Shown: positions 46,626-58,689 of the stretch, piece by piece
Layout: every line of letters begins with the position of its first letter
How positions within the stretch are numbered: position 1 is the stretch's first letter
DNA from: Dryas octopetala
Taxonomy: Eukaryota; Streptophyta; Magnoliopsida; Rosales; Rosaceae
Reading direction: 5' to 3'
Assembly (NCBI GenBank): GCA_963921425.1
Contig: OY992840.1
Coordinates: forward strand, 10,728,501-10,792,500
DNA length: 64,000 nt
Program-made: the position numbers and the translations under genes
The notes under the pieces: generated by a model
The model's database searches: none
What the model was told of the DNA's origin: nothing
The model's input: the letters and a program-made list of their open reading frames with translations, nothing else

Positions 46626-47826
46626 GAGTGCTGCTATTTGCACACCCTGTTTTTTCTTTTTGCACACCCTTTTAAAAAAAAAAAATCAAAACTAAAAAAA
46701 TAAGACACACTTACCCCTCACCCAACACACCCTAACTCAATTTTTTCTCTTCTGCACACCCCATCAACAGACAAAAAAAAAAAACACACACACCCCCTTC
46801 ATCTCCCTCACCCGACCACACCCACCGGCCACCCACGTACGCAGCACCCACCTCCTCCCTCCCCTCCACCAAGCCCAGCCCTGTCGCACCCTCCCTCCAG
46901 CCCCGACCCAGCCCACGTCCTTCCCATCCATGCACCCACCCCGACCTCCTCCCTCCCCTCAACCAAGCCCCAGCCCCGTCGCACCCTCCTTCCAGCCCCG
47001 ACCCAGCCCACCACCTTCCCCTCCACCTTATCAAGCGCAAACAACATTCACGTAATATTTTTTTTTTGTCTTTTTAATTACAACATCAAGAGATCAGATG
47101 AGAAAGTCCAGTTGCAGTGCCGCGTCGTCGAGCATAAGGAGAGGTAATTAATTATGCACTTCTAGGCAACAGGTAATTAATTATTTGGGTACCTAATTGC
47201 AAGCTTAGTTATCATCATATATATATATATATATATCCAGTACAACTTGGAAATGAATCAAACAGAGTACGTACACCAGGATTTGATTAATACATAGTAA
47301 GTCTATATCCAGCATATATGATGTTTTCCATTTCCTTATATGTCTTTTACATGTTAATGGTGTATGTTATATGCATGATGTACGTCTGTCTGTGAGAACT
47401 AATGTAGGTGGGAGGGGATGTGATGGGGCCGGGGCTGGGTGGAGGGGAGGGAGGAAGTCGGGCTGGGTGGAGGGGAAGGAGGTGGTCGGGCTGGGGCTTG
47501 GTGGAGGGGAGGGAGGAGGTCGGGCTGGGTGCATGGATGGGAAGGAGGTGGGCTGGGTCGGGGCTGGAGGGAGGGTGCGACGGGGCTGGGCTTGGTGGAG
47601 GGGAGGAGGAGGTGGGTGATGCGTTGGTGGCCGGTGGATGTGGTCGGGTGAGGGAGATGAAGGGGGTGTGTGTGTTTTTTTTTTTTTGTCTGTTGATGGG
47701 GTGTGCAGAAGAGAAAAAATTGATGTTGGGTGAAGGGTAAGTGTGTCTTTTCCTTTGAGTTTTGATTTTTTTTTTTATAAAAGGGTGTGTAAAAAGAAAA
47801 AACAGGGTGTGCAAATTGCAGCACTC
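46626..47826. mobile_element. 1.2-kb foldback element ending 145 bp before the kinase start codon
   Basis: The arms, about 46626-47035 and 47400-47826, are inverted copies of about 400 bp. They begin GAGTGCTGC on each side, then share GCACACCCTGTTTTTTCTTT, an A/T run and ATCAACAGACAAAAAA. A C-rich (or G-rich) stretch follows. TAAAAAAA flanks both sides (46618-46625 and 47827-47834), an 8-bp duplication that fits a hAT-type insertion, although a low-complexity target weakens this. Arms on both strands read as long Pro- or Gly-rich frames that are artefacts. The central 360 bp are unique, with an AT microsatellite. Confidence 0.82.
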
Positions 47827-47970
47827 TAAAAAAATAAACTAAAATATTACAAGCAACGGAGAACCATTTTTCGACCAGCTCTCGATAATAAACTATTCAA
47901 AGCAAAAAATCAATAGCTATGCGCATTGCGCACCCCTCCTCTTCCACCGGAGACTTCGCCGACGACGGCC

Positions 47971-50900
47971 ATGGCCGCCCACGACTCGACTCTCTACAGA
48001 GTTCTGGTGGATCGGTGCCGGAGTCTAGAGGCGAGCCACGTCAGGCTCCGAGCGGAGCTCGAAGAGCTGCAGCACCAGAAGAAGAAGGAGGAGAAGAAGA
48101 ATAAGAAGAGAGAGGAGGAGGCGGTGGCGGTGGCGGCGGCGGCGAGGTCGAAGTTTTCGGGTTCGTTCGGTGTGCCCGGGTTCTTCGTCTCGGGTGGTCC
48201 GTACAAGAGCGTGTTGGACAACTTGGGCCACGCGGTCAATGTGTGCTCAGTCTCCTCCGGAGAGATCATGTACTGGTACGTGTAATTGCTGATTAAACTG
48301 CGTCGTTTTTGGTTTGTGGCGTTTGGCGATTGATTCTCGAGTTATTTTGAATGTGTCACTGTGATAGGGTGGTTGACTGTATATATATGATATGGATGAA
48401 ACAGTTGCGCACGTGTGGTAGAGAAGTTAGATTGGTTCAAAAATTGTGACGGTTTAGGGTCTTATATTGACATGTTTCAACAGTACATTGTTAGTTTTTT
48501 ATACACTACAGCTTAATATGCACTATTTTGGTAAAAAAAAAAGTTAGATTAATTGCGCAGCACCTCCATCATCACTTATCATGTTAACTTGGAGGCAGAC
48601 CCGCAGTAAGATGGGCTCAAAGCGAATCATCAAATTGAGGTGCTCAAAACAGGTCTCCGTGCAAGGATGGGGCTGCACCTAAATTGTTTGCATTTAGTTA
48701 TCTTTCTTCAAAGGAGGAGTGCTAGTTTGATATATATTTTTTGGGTCAAGTAATGTACGTATCACACATATATGATCAGTTTCAGCTCAAGATTTGAGTT
48801 TAATTCAGGAACCGTTCGGCTGAGAATCTCTATGGATGGAAGGACTATGAAGTCCTTGGACAAAGGGTTGCTGCTTTCCTCATTGCTGAAGAATACTATG
48901 CTCCATTAAAAAGAATCATGGAAAGGTTGAGCATTGGGATACCATGGTCGGGTCAGTTCCCTTTTAAGAAGAGGTCCGGAGAAATATTTATGGCATTGGT
49001 GACCAAAACCCCATTGTATGAGGACGGCGAGCTTATTGGTATTATCAGTGCTTCAAGTGATGCTGCACTGTTTAACAAAATAGAATCAGAAAATCTAAGA
49101 ACATTCAAGGGTCGGGCCAATTCCCAACATGCAGGGTGGCAGTTAAACTTGAATAATAGCCAATTGCACCCGCGGCCACCAATTGCACCAGTGCCACAGA
49201 TTGCATCTTCTGTTTCCAATCTGGTGCTTATGTGCTTCACAATCACAATTCTTTTGATTTCATTCTGATAACTAAATTGTGTTTTACTCATTATACTGTT
49301 GAACTAATCAGGCCGCGAAACTTTTACCAAGACATGGAGATGATGTATGCAATTCAAGTGTGATGAACAGGGGTAGTGAGGACTCTACAACAGACACTGG
49401 AGATGCTAACTTAGAGAAACCTAGTACACTAGTGAGTCTCCATCATAATAAATCATGCTTTTTTTTTTTTTTTTTTTTTTTTTCTTTTTTCTTTTTTCAC
49501 CTCTAGAGTGTCTCTAAACTATTTGGTTGAGATGGCTGCAGGCAACAAAGGTCTTGGCAAAGCTGCACATTATAGTAACCAACAAAGGTGGGAAACAAGA
49601 TGATGGAAGCTCTCAACAAAATGGCGGAACGAATGCTTCTTTAGTACACAATGAAGTGGCAAAGGAGCCTAATTCCGTAAGAAATTCAAAGGCATCAAGT
49701 TCATGCCGCTGCGTTCTTGATACAGATAGTGATCTAGAACCTGGACAACCGAACTTGAATGCTTTGGAGATAGAAGCTGCAATGCAAAGACAACCAGATG
49801 GTAAACAATTAACAAGTTCAGCATCAAGCAAAGGGCATAGTCCGTCAAGCAAAGGGGATAATGACTCTAATTCCATAGAAGATTGTGAGATTCGCTGGGA
49901 TGACTTACAATTGGGAGAGGGAATTGGACAAGGTAGAGGGGTCTATTTTACTTCTGAATCTAGTGCATATCCTATGCTCAAAAGTCAAAAAGGCTTGTGT
50001 TTTTTTTTTGGGAATTGGAAAGTCCTGAATGGTTTGTCTGAAGTATTTTTCTTGAAAAAATGGGTTCTCAGTAGCTACCCTTACCTTATAGGAAAGAAAT
50101 TCTTAAAAGGTTGTCTTTGGTTTCTAAATATTCGTGTTTGGTCTTGCCTCACAGGTTCCTGTGCCATGGTTTATCGTGGAATCTGGAATGGATCAGTACA
50201 TTTCTAAATTTAAAAAGTTCATTAATATCCTACTCAAATTAGTTGAGTGAATGATTTGTCATTTTGACTCTTGAATATTTGTTTGTGTTGTTTAGGATGT
50301 TGCCGTTAAGGTTTACTTTAAAAATGAATACAGTGAAGGGATTTTACATGACTACAAAACGGAGGTGCTATAAACTCTTAGTTCACTTTTAATTGTTTGT
50401 AAACGTCTTTTAAGAAAGGAAGCAGCTGATCCCAGGATCTCTTTTGGATTCTTCAGATTAATATAATGAAAAGATTGCGGCATCCTAATGTGTTGCTGTT
50501 TATGGGAGCAGTATATTCACAAGAATGGCTTGCCATTGTTACAGAGTACTTACCTAGGTAATTGGAAACATATTACTCTTTTTAATGATTGGTTGATGAA
50601 TGATACAACTAAGTTTGTCTATTTCATGTTATGTTAATTTTGAATTATACCCTGTTTTGTGTTAAATATTTAATAAGATATTTTATGTTTCTTGGTGTCA
50701 TGCTGAGTAGTGTAATATCTGTCTACCCATTGGATCAACCTTGTGAAGGCCTTATATTGTGCATATCCATTTATAACGCTCTCCTTATCTTGTGGCAATT
50801 GTAGACTAGTATTAAATTGATTTTGTTTTTGTGTGGTCAGGGGAAGTCTCTTTAAAACACTTCACAAGAACAATCAGACATTGGACATTAGACGGCGTCT

Positions 50901-52389
50901 GAAGATGGCCCTTGATGTTGTGCGTTTATGCTACTCTCTTTCTCTCTCTCTTTGTGTTTGTGTCTGCACGCAGTTGCATGAGTTGATATGTTCTTTACAA
51001 ACAAAATTATGGTTTCACTTCTTAGATGCACAAATCCAACAGTACACAGAATTAACCACTGACAGCAGGATGTAACACTAACAGTGCATATGCAGTTTTT
51101 TGCATATAATTTGTATATACAAAGTCATGAAAGGATCAGTTCCCTTTTTACAGTGTAAGAGTGTTTTTAAGCCTGTTAGCTGTCAAACAAAATAACAAAT
51201 TTACTATCTTACTACAGGCCAGAGGTATAAATTACTTGCATCATAGAAATCCACCTATAGTTCACAGAGACCTAAAATCGTCTAACCTGCTGGTTGATAA
51301 GAACTGGACTGTCAAGGTAATGTGTACTGGTTGATGGTGATACTAGTTCAAGCAGATTGAGTATATGCCAGTTGCTTATGCTAGTTTTTTTTTTTTCTGT
51401 CAGGTTGGAGACTTTGGCCTGTCAAAGTTGAAGAATAAAACTTTCTTGACTGCAAAATCTGGTAGAGGAACAGTAAGCCTCTTTCTCTCCAAGGTCTTTT
51501 AATTTCGAATTCTGCTCACTGTATATGAGTATAGGCAATTGTCATCCGCAACAATTTGGAAAAAAAAAAAAAAAAGATGTTGAAATGTGATAGGCTTCAG
51601 TTTTGTGATTTTTTTTTTTCTCGAATCACTATTAATTGAGTGACTAACCTTATTTAATAAACATCTTTTGACGTCTTTATTTTATCAAATGCAGCCACAG
51701 TGGATGGCCCCTGAAGTGCTTCGAAATGAACCTTCAAATGAGAAGTAATTTCTGTAAACTGATCTTTAGAAAATTAATTGAATGATTTAATAACTTGTCT
51801 TGCATGTTCTCTCTTGTGAATCCTTTATGTGAAATGCAGAATTTCTTGGTGAACTGAACCCTATTCCTTTTGTTTCTTCTCTTTTAACAGGTCTGATGTG
51901 TTCAGCTTCGGTGTCATCCTGTGGGAACTATGGACTGAATCGGTCCCATGGAGTGACCTCAATCCTTTGCAGGTTTCTCTCTCTCACACAGACACACACA
52001 ATGAGCATGCATGTGCATATGTGCATATGTGCATGGCATAAGCACTATAATGCTCTTGAGTTTTTAAATCTCATTGGAACATTGTCTATTCCATTTGAAA
52101 GGTCGTTGGAGTTGTAGGGTTCATGGATAGAAGACTAGACATGCCAGAAGGCTTCGATCCTCAAGTAGCATCCATCATTGAAGACTGTTGGAGAAGGTAC
52201 TTGTACATTAAGATAACTCGTTTTTCAATAACTAAAATTGGAACTTGCAAAGTTGAACTTAACCATTCTTTGCCAATAACAAGCAGTGACCCACAACAAC
52301 GTCCATCATTTGAGGACATACTTCAGAGAATGAAGGGCTTAGTCAACAAAGCTGCAGCTATGTCTGTAAGAAGGAGCTCAGAACCTTAA
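47971..52389 (+). CDS. PAS-domain Raf-like MAPKKK (group B2, RAF10/RAF11-like)
   Basis: Ser/Thr kinase. In Arabidopsis, B2 Rafs act in abscisic acid signalling by phosphorylating SnRK2s (family knowledge). Fourteen exons give 673 residues: 47971-48275, 48809-49223, 49312-49431, 49542-49932, 50155-50195, 50296-50364, 50457-50557, 50841-50919, 51218-51316, 51404-51472, 51695-51744, 51891-51972, 52102-52196, 52284-52389. A coiled-coil head (about 5-55, Glu/Lys-rich) precedes a PAS domain at about 76-195, then a Ser/Asn-rich linker and the kinase domain at about 397-655. VAVK lysine is K429, HRD is 523-525, DFG is 543-545 and the activation segment ends in GTPQWMAPE. The glycine loop reads GQGSCAMV, with Ala414 where SCGTV is usual. 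The start ATG at 47971 has a good context (GGCCATGG). All catalytic residues are present. Confidence 0.94.
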
Positions 52390-53228
52390 TTATCTAATAT
52401 GGTTTAGGATAGACACATATACCTTTCTGCCAACCATTAACAGCAGTTTAGAAATAGCTAATCAGATTAACTGTGTAACAAATATAATGATTGTTTTTCT
52501 CTACAATTGTATTCATTCTGTTTTTGAAGTGGAACATGAGGGAAAGAAAATGGGGTCAAACGCCCATATGTTGCATGGTGTTGAATTTTACCTTCTTTCT
52601 AATAGAAAAAAAACGAAGATATAAGTGTAACTGCTTGCTGTTGATTATCCCACTGTTGTATTCCATTGGCAAACATGAAAATTGCTCAAAATTCAATTAT
52701 GAATTATGATATTTTCTTGAGAACTGTTTCCTCTTCTAATTCTGATTGTTGAACTTACTTTACACTGTTCCAGTTTTTCTTGATAAGTAAATTCATCATA
52801 TTTGTTGTTAAGTTGAATTTTCTTATTGTCTCTCTATTTTTTATATAACTTCAGCCTTCTTCTAATAATAGATACCATATATTAGTAACATAAAGTTATA
52901 AATCCTGAGGGTCCAGAGGGATTTACTGAAGATGAACTGCAAGATGGGTTTTGAGTTTTGTGGTCTACTGCAGTAGTTCAACTGATGACTGCAGCCTGCA
53001 CAACTTATTTAGTGGGCATACGGGCCAAGAGGCCCAAAAGGACTAGGACCTTAGGCTCCAATGAGCCTGGCATAACGCGGAGTCACTGGAACATGTTTGA
53101 CGAGCTAAAATAAGGCCCAAGGTCCAAGAGGCTCAGATTGTACTAATCCAATACAAGTACCCCGAAGGGAACAACCTCCCAAGAGAGGTTGATCAGCCCA
53201 AGCCCAATACTGAAGAAAGTTCCCCTTT

Positions 53229-53660
53229 TTTTTTTTTTTTTTGCTTTATTACACTTTACTCACCTCAACTTTGAGCTCAATCTCATTTCACCATCTAAAC
53301 AAAAAATTGTGTCAATTTACCACCTGAATTAAAAATTTGTTGCAATATACCACTACATTTCATTTTGTCTAAATTTTTGTTAAAAATAAGTGTTTTGGTC
53401 TTTTTAAGTTAGTTTTTTATTGCGTTAAAACAAATAAAGTGTAAAAAAAATCATTTTTTCTAACAATAATAACTTGAATATGAGCAAAAAACTCTTATTT
53501 TTAACAAAAGTTTAAACAAAATGAGCCAGATGTGGTATATTGCAACAAATTTTTAATTCAGATGGTAAATTGACACAATTTTTTTTTTAGGTGGTGAAGT
53601 GAGATTGAACCCAAAGTCCAGGTGAGTAAAATGTAAAAAACCTTTTTTTTTTTCTTTATT
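53229..53660. mobile_element. Foldback MITE (about 430 bp)
   Basis: The two arms (about 53248-53396 and 53485-53640) are inverted copies. They share TTTACTCACCT, TCAATCTCA.TTCACCA, AATTGTGTCAATTTACCA, AATTTGTTGCAATATACCAC and TTGTTAAAAATAAG. Homopolymer T runs with CTTTATT flank both ends and may include the target duplication, so exact ends are uncertain. Non-coding. Confidence 0.7.
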
Positions 53661-53995
53661 TAGGGAAAGTGGAGATCGAATTTAAGTGTAGGGTAGTTCA
53701 GCGATCCTTTCAATTGAGTTCCGCCAACAACTATGAAGAAAAAAAATCCCTTTAAACGCATTTCTTAAAAAAATTTAATTACATAGTGGATTTATAATGA
53801 AATTAGATTAATATAATGCATACTATCAGACACTATTACTTAGAAATTACTCACTAATTTTTTAAATTTAATTGAATACAACTCTCTATTTATAAAGCCT
53901 CATAAAATTGGGTTGCATGTAGAGATGTATATTAAGTATATATATTAATATATGTACTTAATATATATTTATACAATTTAATATATGTATCATAA

Positions 53996-54396
53996 CAGGC
54001 TCCATCTGTTGAGGTATACCTCAACTTATTTATGTTGAGGTATGACCTTGTTGGGGCCCACATGAGTCGTTTTGTGTCGATCCGAACCGTTCGCAAGGAT
54101 CATCTTCATTAATAGATCATCCTTGCAAAAAATTAGCCAAATCGGAAATCATTTGCCTATCTAACTTTGATAAAACAAATGGACGGTTTCATTGAAAATA
54201 CTTGGTTCGTCCATTTATTTGATCAAAGTTAGATAGACAAATGATTTTCGATTTGGCTAATTTTTTGCAAGGATGATCTATCCATGGAGATGTAAAAAAT
54301 AAACGGTTCGGATCGACACAAAACGACTCGTGTGGGCCCCAACAGGGTATACCTCAACATAAATAAGTTGAGGTATACCTCAACAGAAAGAGCCTG
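53996..54396. mobile_element. Mutator-type foldback element, 401 bp, with 10-bp target duplication
   Basis: Ends read inward CAGGCTC then (after a few bases) CTGTTGAGGTATACCTCAAC from both sides, and the arms remain nearly identical through TTGGGGCCCACAYGAGTCGT and GTGTCGATCCGAACCGTT almost to the middle. TGTATCATAA flanks both sides (53986-53995 and 54397-54406). The whole element is one long imperfect hairpin with a loop near 54190. Each arm carries a smaller palindrome, GTTGAGGTATACCTCAAC. Confidence 0.92.
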
Positions 54397-55922
54397 TGTA
54401 TCATAATATCATTAATTAGAATATACATAAAATTAATATATATTATTATTAGGTGAGCGAGTGATCATGATTATATATATATTTTAATATAATATAGTAT
54501 TACTTTGTGTAAAATTGTTTTGTTTGTGAAAAACTTGAGACTAAAAGTTAGGTTTTTAAAGAGAAAATACTGAACAAAGGAGAATTTTTGTGGAGTTATC
54601 ACTTAAATTTCAGCAAAAATTGAGGAAATATCACCAAAATTTGGGCTAAAAAATTCACGAAAAATATATAGAAATGTTTCCATCATTAGGAAAAACATAC
54701 CTTACATTAAATTTCGAAATTTAAAAGACGATGCTTTTGATCATTTTTTATCATTTGTACAGTTGTACTAGAGTAATTACACTTTACATTGACCTCATTT
54801 TTAATTAACAAACCTTAGGTCGTACTCATGTAGTATAGCTCCGGTTTGTTTAACCTTTGTCCAAAACAAGTGGAAAAAATAGTAGTTTGCGTCCAAAACA
54901 GGCGATGTGACCACTGACCACCACCCATTAGGCCATAACTTACATCAGAGACATAATGGTTCATGTTGACCATTTCCATTCCATTTCTCACTGCTTTAAT
55001 CTCTGCAACTGTCCCATTTTCTTCAATGGTATCCCTGTGCCTTTAAGCTTGACATGGTCGGTGCTGAATTTGAGTGACTACAGATAAATTATAAAAATAT
55101 AGCTTTTAATTCTTTATATGCATTATTTAGGTTTAATATAACATAAATATATAAGTGCTTTATCCTTATAAAAATGAATATAACTTTCAAAGTTAAAAAT
55201 CCGAAACGATTATTTCATTTTCCATGTCCCACTCCCACACATTAAATATCATGAAAAAATTGAAAACATGCCAAGTGTTGGACCACTGTTTAACAATAAT
55301 ACATGCCAAGTTTTGGACCACTGTTTGGTTTAAGCATAAAGTGGAATTTTTGTGTACCAACTGCTCCATTAGATGAAACATTGACCGACTAAATCTTGTA
55401 TGGGGCATGCCCATCCAAGAGTCTCTCACATTGACCGGGCAGCAAAATTTGAATTTGACCCCCCACCGTCAAACTTCCACACCCAGTTCGACACTGAAAC
55501 CAAATCCACATTGATTTGCCGTCGACCCACGGTTTTCTTGACCCGCCCCACTTACCACTTTGGACTTTGACCGTGATGCACGTTGATGTCGGCAGCTGGG
55601 TGCTTATCATATTTTTTGAATTTTTGTTTAGATTTTTCCCATTTAGATAAAAGTGTGTGATGTGAGAGTTTTGTTCTTCTTTCAAACCAAAACATAAAAA
55701 ACTCACCGCCCTTATTATTTTCTCAAGTTTTGACCATGTGATTCATTCCCCGTGTGGTTATTCAATAGGACCAGTATTAATATGATTCATTTATTTTAAG
55801 GTATTGACAACTCAAAAAATTAATTAAAAATACTCAATATTATAAATTTAATTCTTAAATTATATTCTAAAAGACTCAACATCCAGCTGCCTATAATAAA
55901 AACAAAAATAAAAAACCCAAAG

Positions 55923-56270
55923 CTTCAAACCGAACTAACTTAAGCCATTTTGACAAAAGAAAAAATAAACTACCTAAACACTACTCATTTACACTTTATC
56001 AAATTTCATATGCACAACTCACCCACAATTGAAACCACCACCTGAAACTGCAATCTCATCTCCACCTGGAGGCCGTCTTTTATTTCCGATCTCTTCAAAC
56101 CGAACTAACTTAAGCCATTTTGACAAAAGAAAAAATAAACTACCTAAATACTACTCATTTACACTTTATCAAATTTCATATGCACAACTCACCCACAATT
56201 GAAACCACCACCTGAAACTGCAATCTCATCTCCACCTGGAGGCCGTTTTTTATTTCCGATCTCTTCAAAC
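55923..56270 (+). repeat. 170-bp direct tandem duplication
   Basis: Two adjacent copies start CTTCAAACCGAACTAACTTA at 55923 and 56093, almost identical (a C/T difference in CTAAAYACTACTC and one in GGCCGTYTTTT). A third CTTCAAAC begins at 56263, so the copies are bounded by that short word. The near-identity suggests recent duplication by slippage or unequal exchange. Confidence 0.93.
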
Positions 56271-58606
56271 TCACAAGATTTGTGAAGAGTGAGGAGAGAG
56301 AAAGAGAGAGAACATAAAAATAGAGAGAAATTTGAAACTTCATTGTGAGATTTGAAAATATATATATATAAAAAATAAAAAAAACAATAAAGTGACTACT
56401 TAAAGAACACATGACAAACTCGTGTTTGATGTCTAAAATAAGTATCTGATTGTTAAATACATATTACCTAATTGTTACATAATCAAATATAAAGTGTGTA
56501 TGATTATATACATGAGTTGATATAATATATGATAATTATTTCTATTAATATTGGGATGATTGCTACATCGTTACATTTTATTTAGGATTAAGAATAAGTA
56601 TAACTTGTAGTTACAAGGTTTGAATTAATAGAGAACTGGTTTTTTTTTTTAACCATTCGTATTTGTGTTTATGCAAACAATTGCAATTAATTTCTAGCTA
56701 GGATACGAGCACTATTGTAAAGGCTAACCTTAAAATTAGCACGTGAAAAAAAGGAGCTATATATAAGACAAGTCACAAACAATCAAGAGAAAGAAGTCCT
56801 CCTCCACGGCCAAAAGAATCCACATGTTTACAGAAACCAAGAATCTAAAAAGCTAAAAAGTTGAGCATCCCATGCCTTATTCTATCAAAAGTTATAAAAT
56901 AAACGGATGCTTCATTTGTTTTTACTTTTAACTAAACAATCGAATCAAAATCTAACTAAATTGAGAAGTTCTACCCTTTAGGAATTAAAATGGAAAAAAA
57001 GCAAAAATTCAGGAGGTTAGTGTAGGTATTTAGCTAAAATTGTTCATAAGAATCCACCATGCACCATTGAATGAACAAGAGAGAACCCTTTTCCCACCAG
57101 CATCATGCTGGTATCATTTTGCTCTAGGGCACTAAGGCCTAGTCCTGAATTGTGAATTGACTGATTGGACTCCATGGTTCATAGGCTGATCATCATCACA
57201 ATGTGCCCTATAAATGTAGGGCACCACGTGACCCCCCCTTTTATCAATTTTCTTTCTCTATTTCTGTCCGCTTTCTCCATCAGTACACTAGAAGATTTCT
57301 TACCTCTCAGAGATCATAGATATCATCTCAGAGGGTCACTTCCAAAGGCTTTTCCAGTTTTCCAATTTCATGAATTTACTGGATATACAGCCCTAGCTAG
57401 CTATTCCCCAGTCACAGACTCACAGAGTCACAGACATTTGTTCGTCAATATGGGGGTAGCCAAGCCATCATTATCACCAAGATTTTCACTTTGTGATCTG
57501 AATATCTGATCAATCAATGTGGTGGCCCACTAGCTGTTATTGTCTTATGATAGGCTTGGGAAATGGAGATAAGATAACAGGAGTGGTGGTGGGTCCAATG
57601 GCATCTAAGTATAGGTACAAAAATAAAAAATTACTTTTACATTTTTGGATTGATCAATCAGCCTTATCAGAGGAAGTAAAGGTAATTTGGAATTTTGGAG
57701 GCAAGACCAAGACTCAAGATGGCAATGGAGCCTAGCTACACTCTACCTCTCTATCATTGGTCTTTCTGCAGACACATAAAGACAGACTCTTTTTGTTTTT
57801 TTTGGACATTCTAGGGATGGTAGATCAAGTTGGAGCCCAAATACCATATTCATATTGGTTTGGTTGTGTGTCAATTCAATCTATTAACTTATATAGATAC
57901 CATATTCTTATATATAGATACCATGCACCATACTGTTATAAAGACCACTTACCACCGCATCAGACTCAATGGTGGTGTCTAATCAATCCACTTATTTACT
58001 TAACTTAGATAGTGCCTACTGGTCCAATATTAAAATGTCACGGACGGCTTTGGGCCTTGTCTCTAGTCTTATACCAATCCAAAGTTAATGGGAATTTTTG
58101 TGTATGTCTAAGGTGCTAGAGATTTATCCATGAGCTTTAACTCAACCTACATGACATGTGATGATGATAAGTTGTGTGTTTGTTTATGTGAAGTTTGGTG
58201 TTTGTCGGTGATGGTACTAAATTCACCCACGAGCTTTACCTCAACCTACATGACAGGAGATGATGATAGACATTCTTCATGGTGATGGCTAATGTGTTTG
58301 TCTAAATGCTTACATTCCTTTTGTTGTATCCCCTAATGTGTTTGATGTATAATTAATACAAATGAATGTAGTGCGCTCAATGATGTACGTGGATATATTG
58401 AATGATATGACTATAGTAGGGAATACGTAACTTTGTAGAGAGCTACTGTTACAATGAAGATATTGCATTGTATGCAGGCAGGTCTAGTGGCCCCAAATCT
58501 ATAATCAAATACAAAAACGGAAGACATATGCGCATTATATGTAATATATGTGACGTGGTGTTGGCATGTTAACACTTACCATTTTGTTAGTAATGGAGTC
58601 TTGAAT

Positions 58607-58643
58607 GAGATCTCATGTCCGGTCCATGAGGACATGAGATCTC
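58607..58643. repeat. Perfect 14-bp stem hairpin
   Basis: GAGATCTCATGTCC at 58607-58620 and its exact reverse complement at 58630-58643, with a nine-base loop GGTCCATGA. No T run follows and no gene ends nearby, so it is not a terminator. Possibly the end-to-end remains of a small foldback element. Confidence 0.85.
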
Positions 58644-58689
58644 TATCCTTGAATGATGTAGGCTGTGAGACCTGTAATATAAAAATAAA

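Larger units (their letters stand above)
39368..47970. other. Repeat-packed interval between HAP2 and the Raf-like kinase
   Basis: Both flanking genes point away from this 8.6 kb, so it holds the HAP2 and kinase promoters at its edges. The interior is nested transposon DNA: a MITE 354 bp upstream of HAP2, a split MITE around a larger insertion, foldback repeats, a long LTR-like block with a minisatellite, an assembly gap and a 1.2 kb foldback element. 39912-40850 and 46150-46625 show nothing I can name. No host gene is visible; open frames here are repeat translations. Confidence 0.7.

Noticed and set aside
47347..47824. Pro-rich and Gly-rich frames of 110-155 codons
   Set aside because: They lie in the arm of the 46626-47826 foldback and are mirrored in the other arm; composition artefacts.
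57050..57240. Possible microRNA precursor with GCATCATGC and AGGGCACCACGTG words
   Set aside because: Compared from memory with conserved plant miRNAs (miR164, miR167, miR172 and others) and found no match with a proper stem.
57165..57509. 114-codon frame downstream of the TATA-bearing inverted repeat
   Set aside because: No recognisable domain and no supporting start or splice features; could be a non-coding transcript at most.
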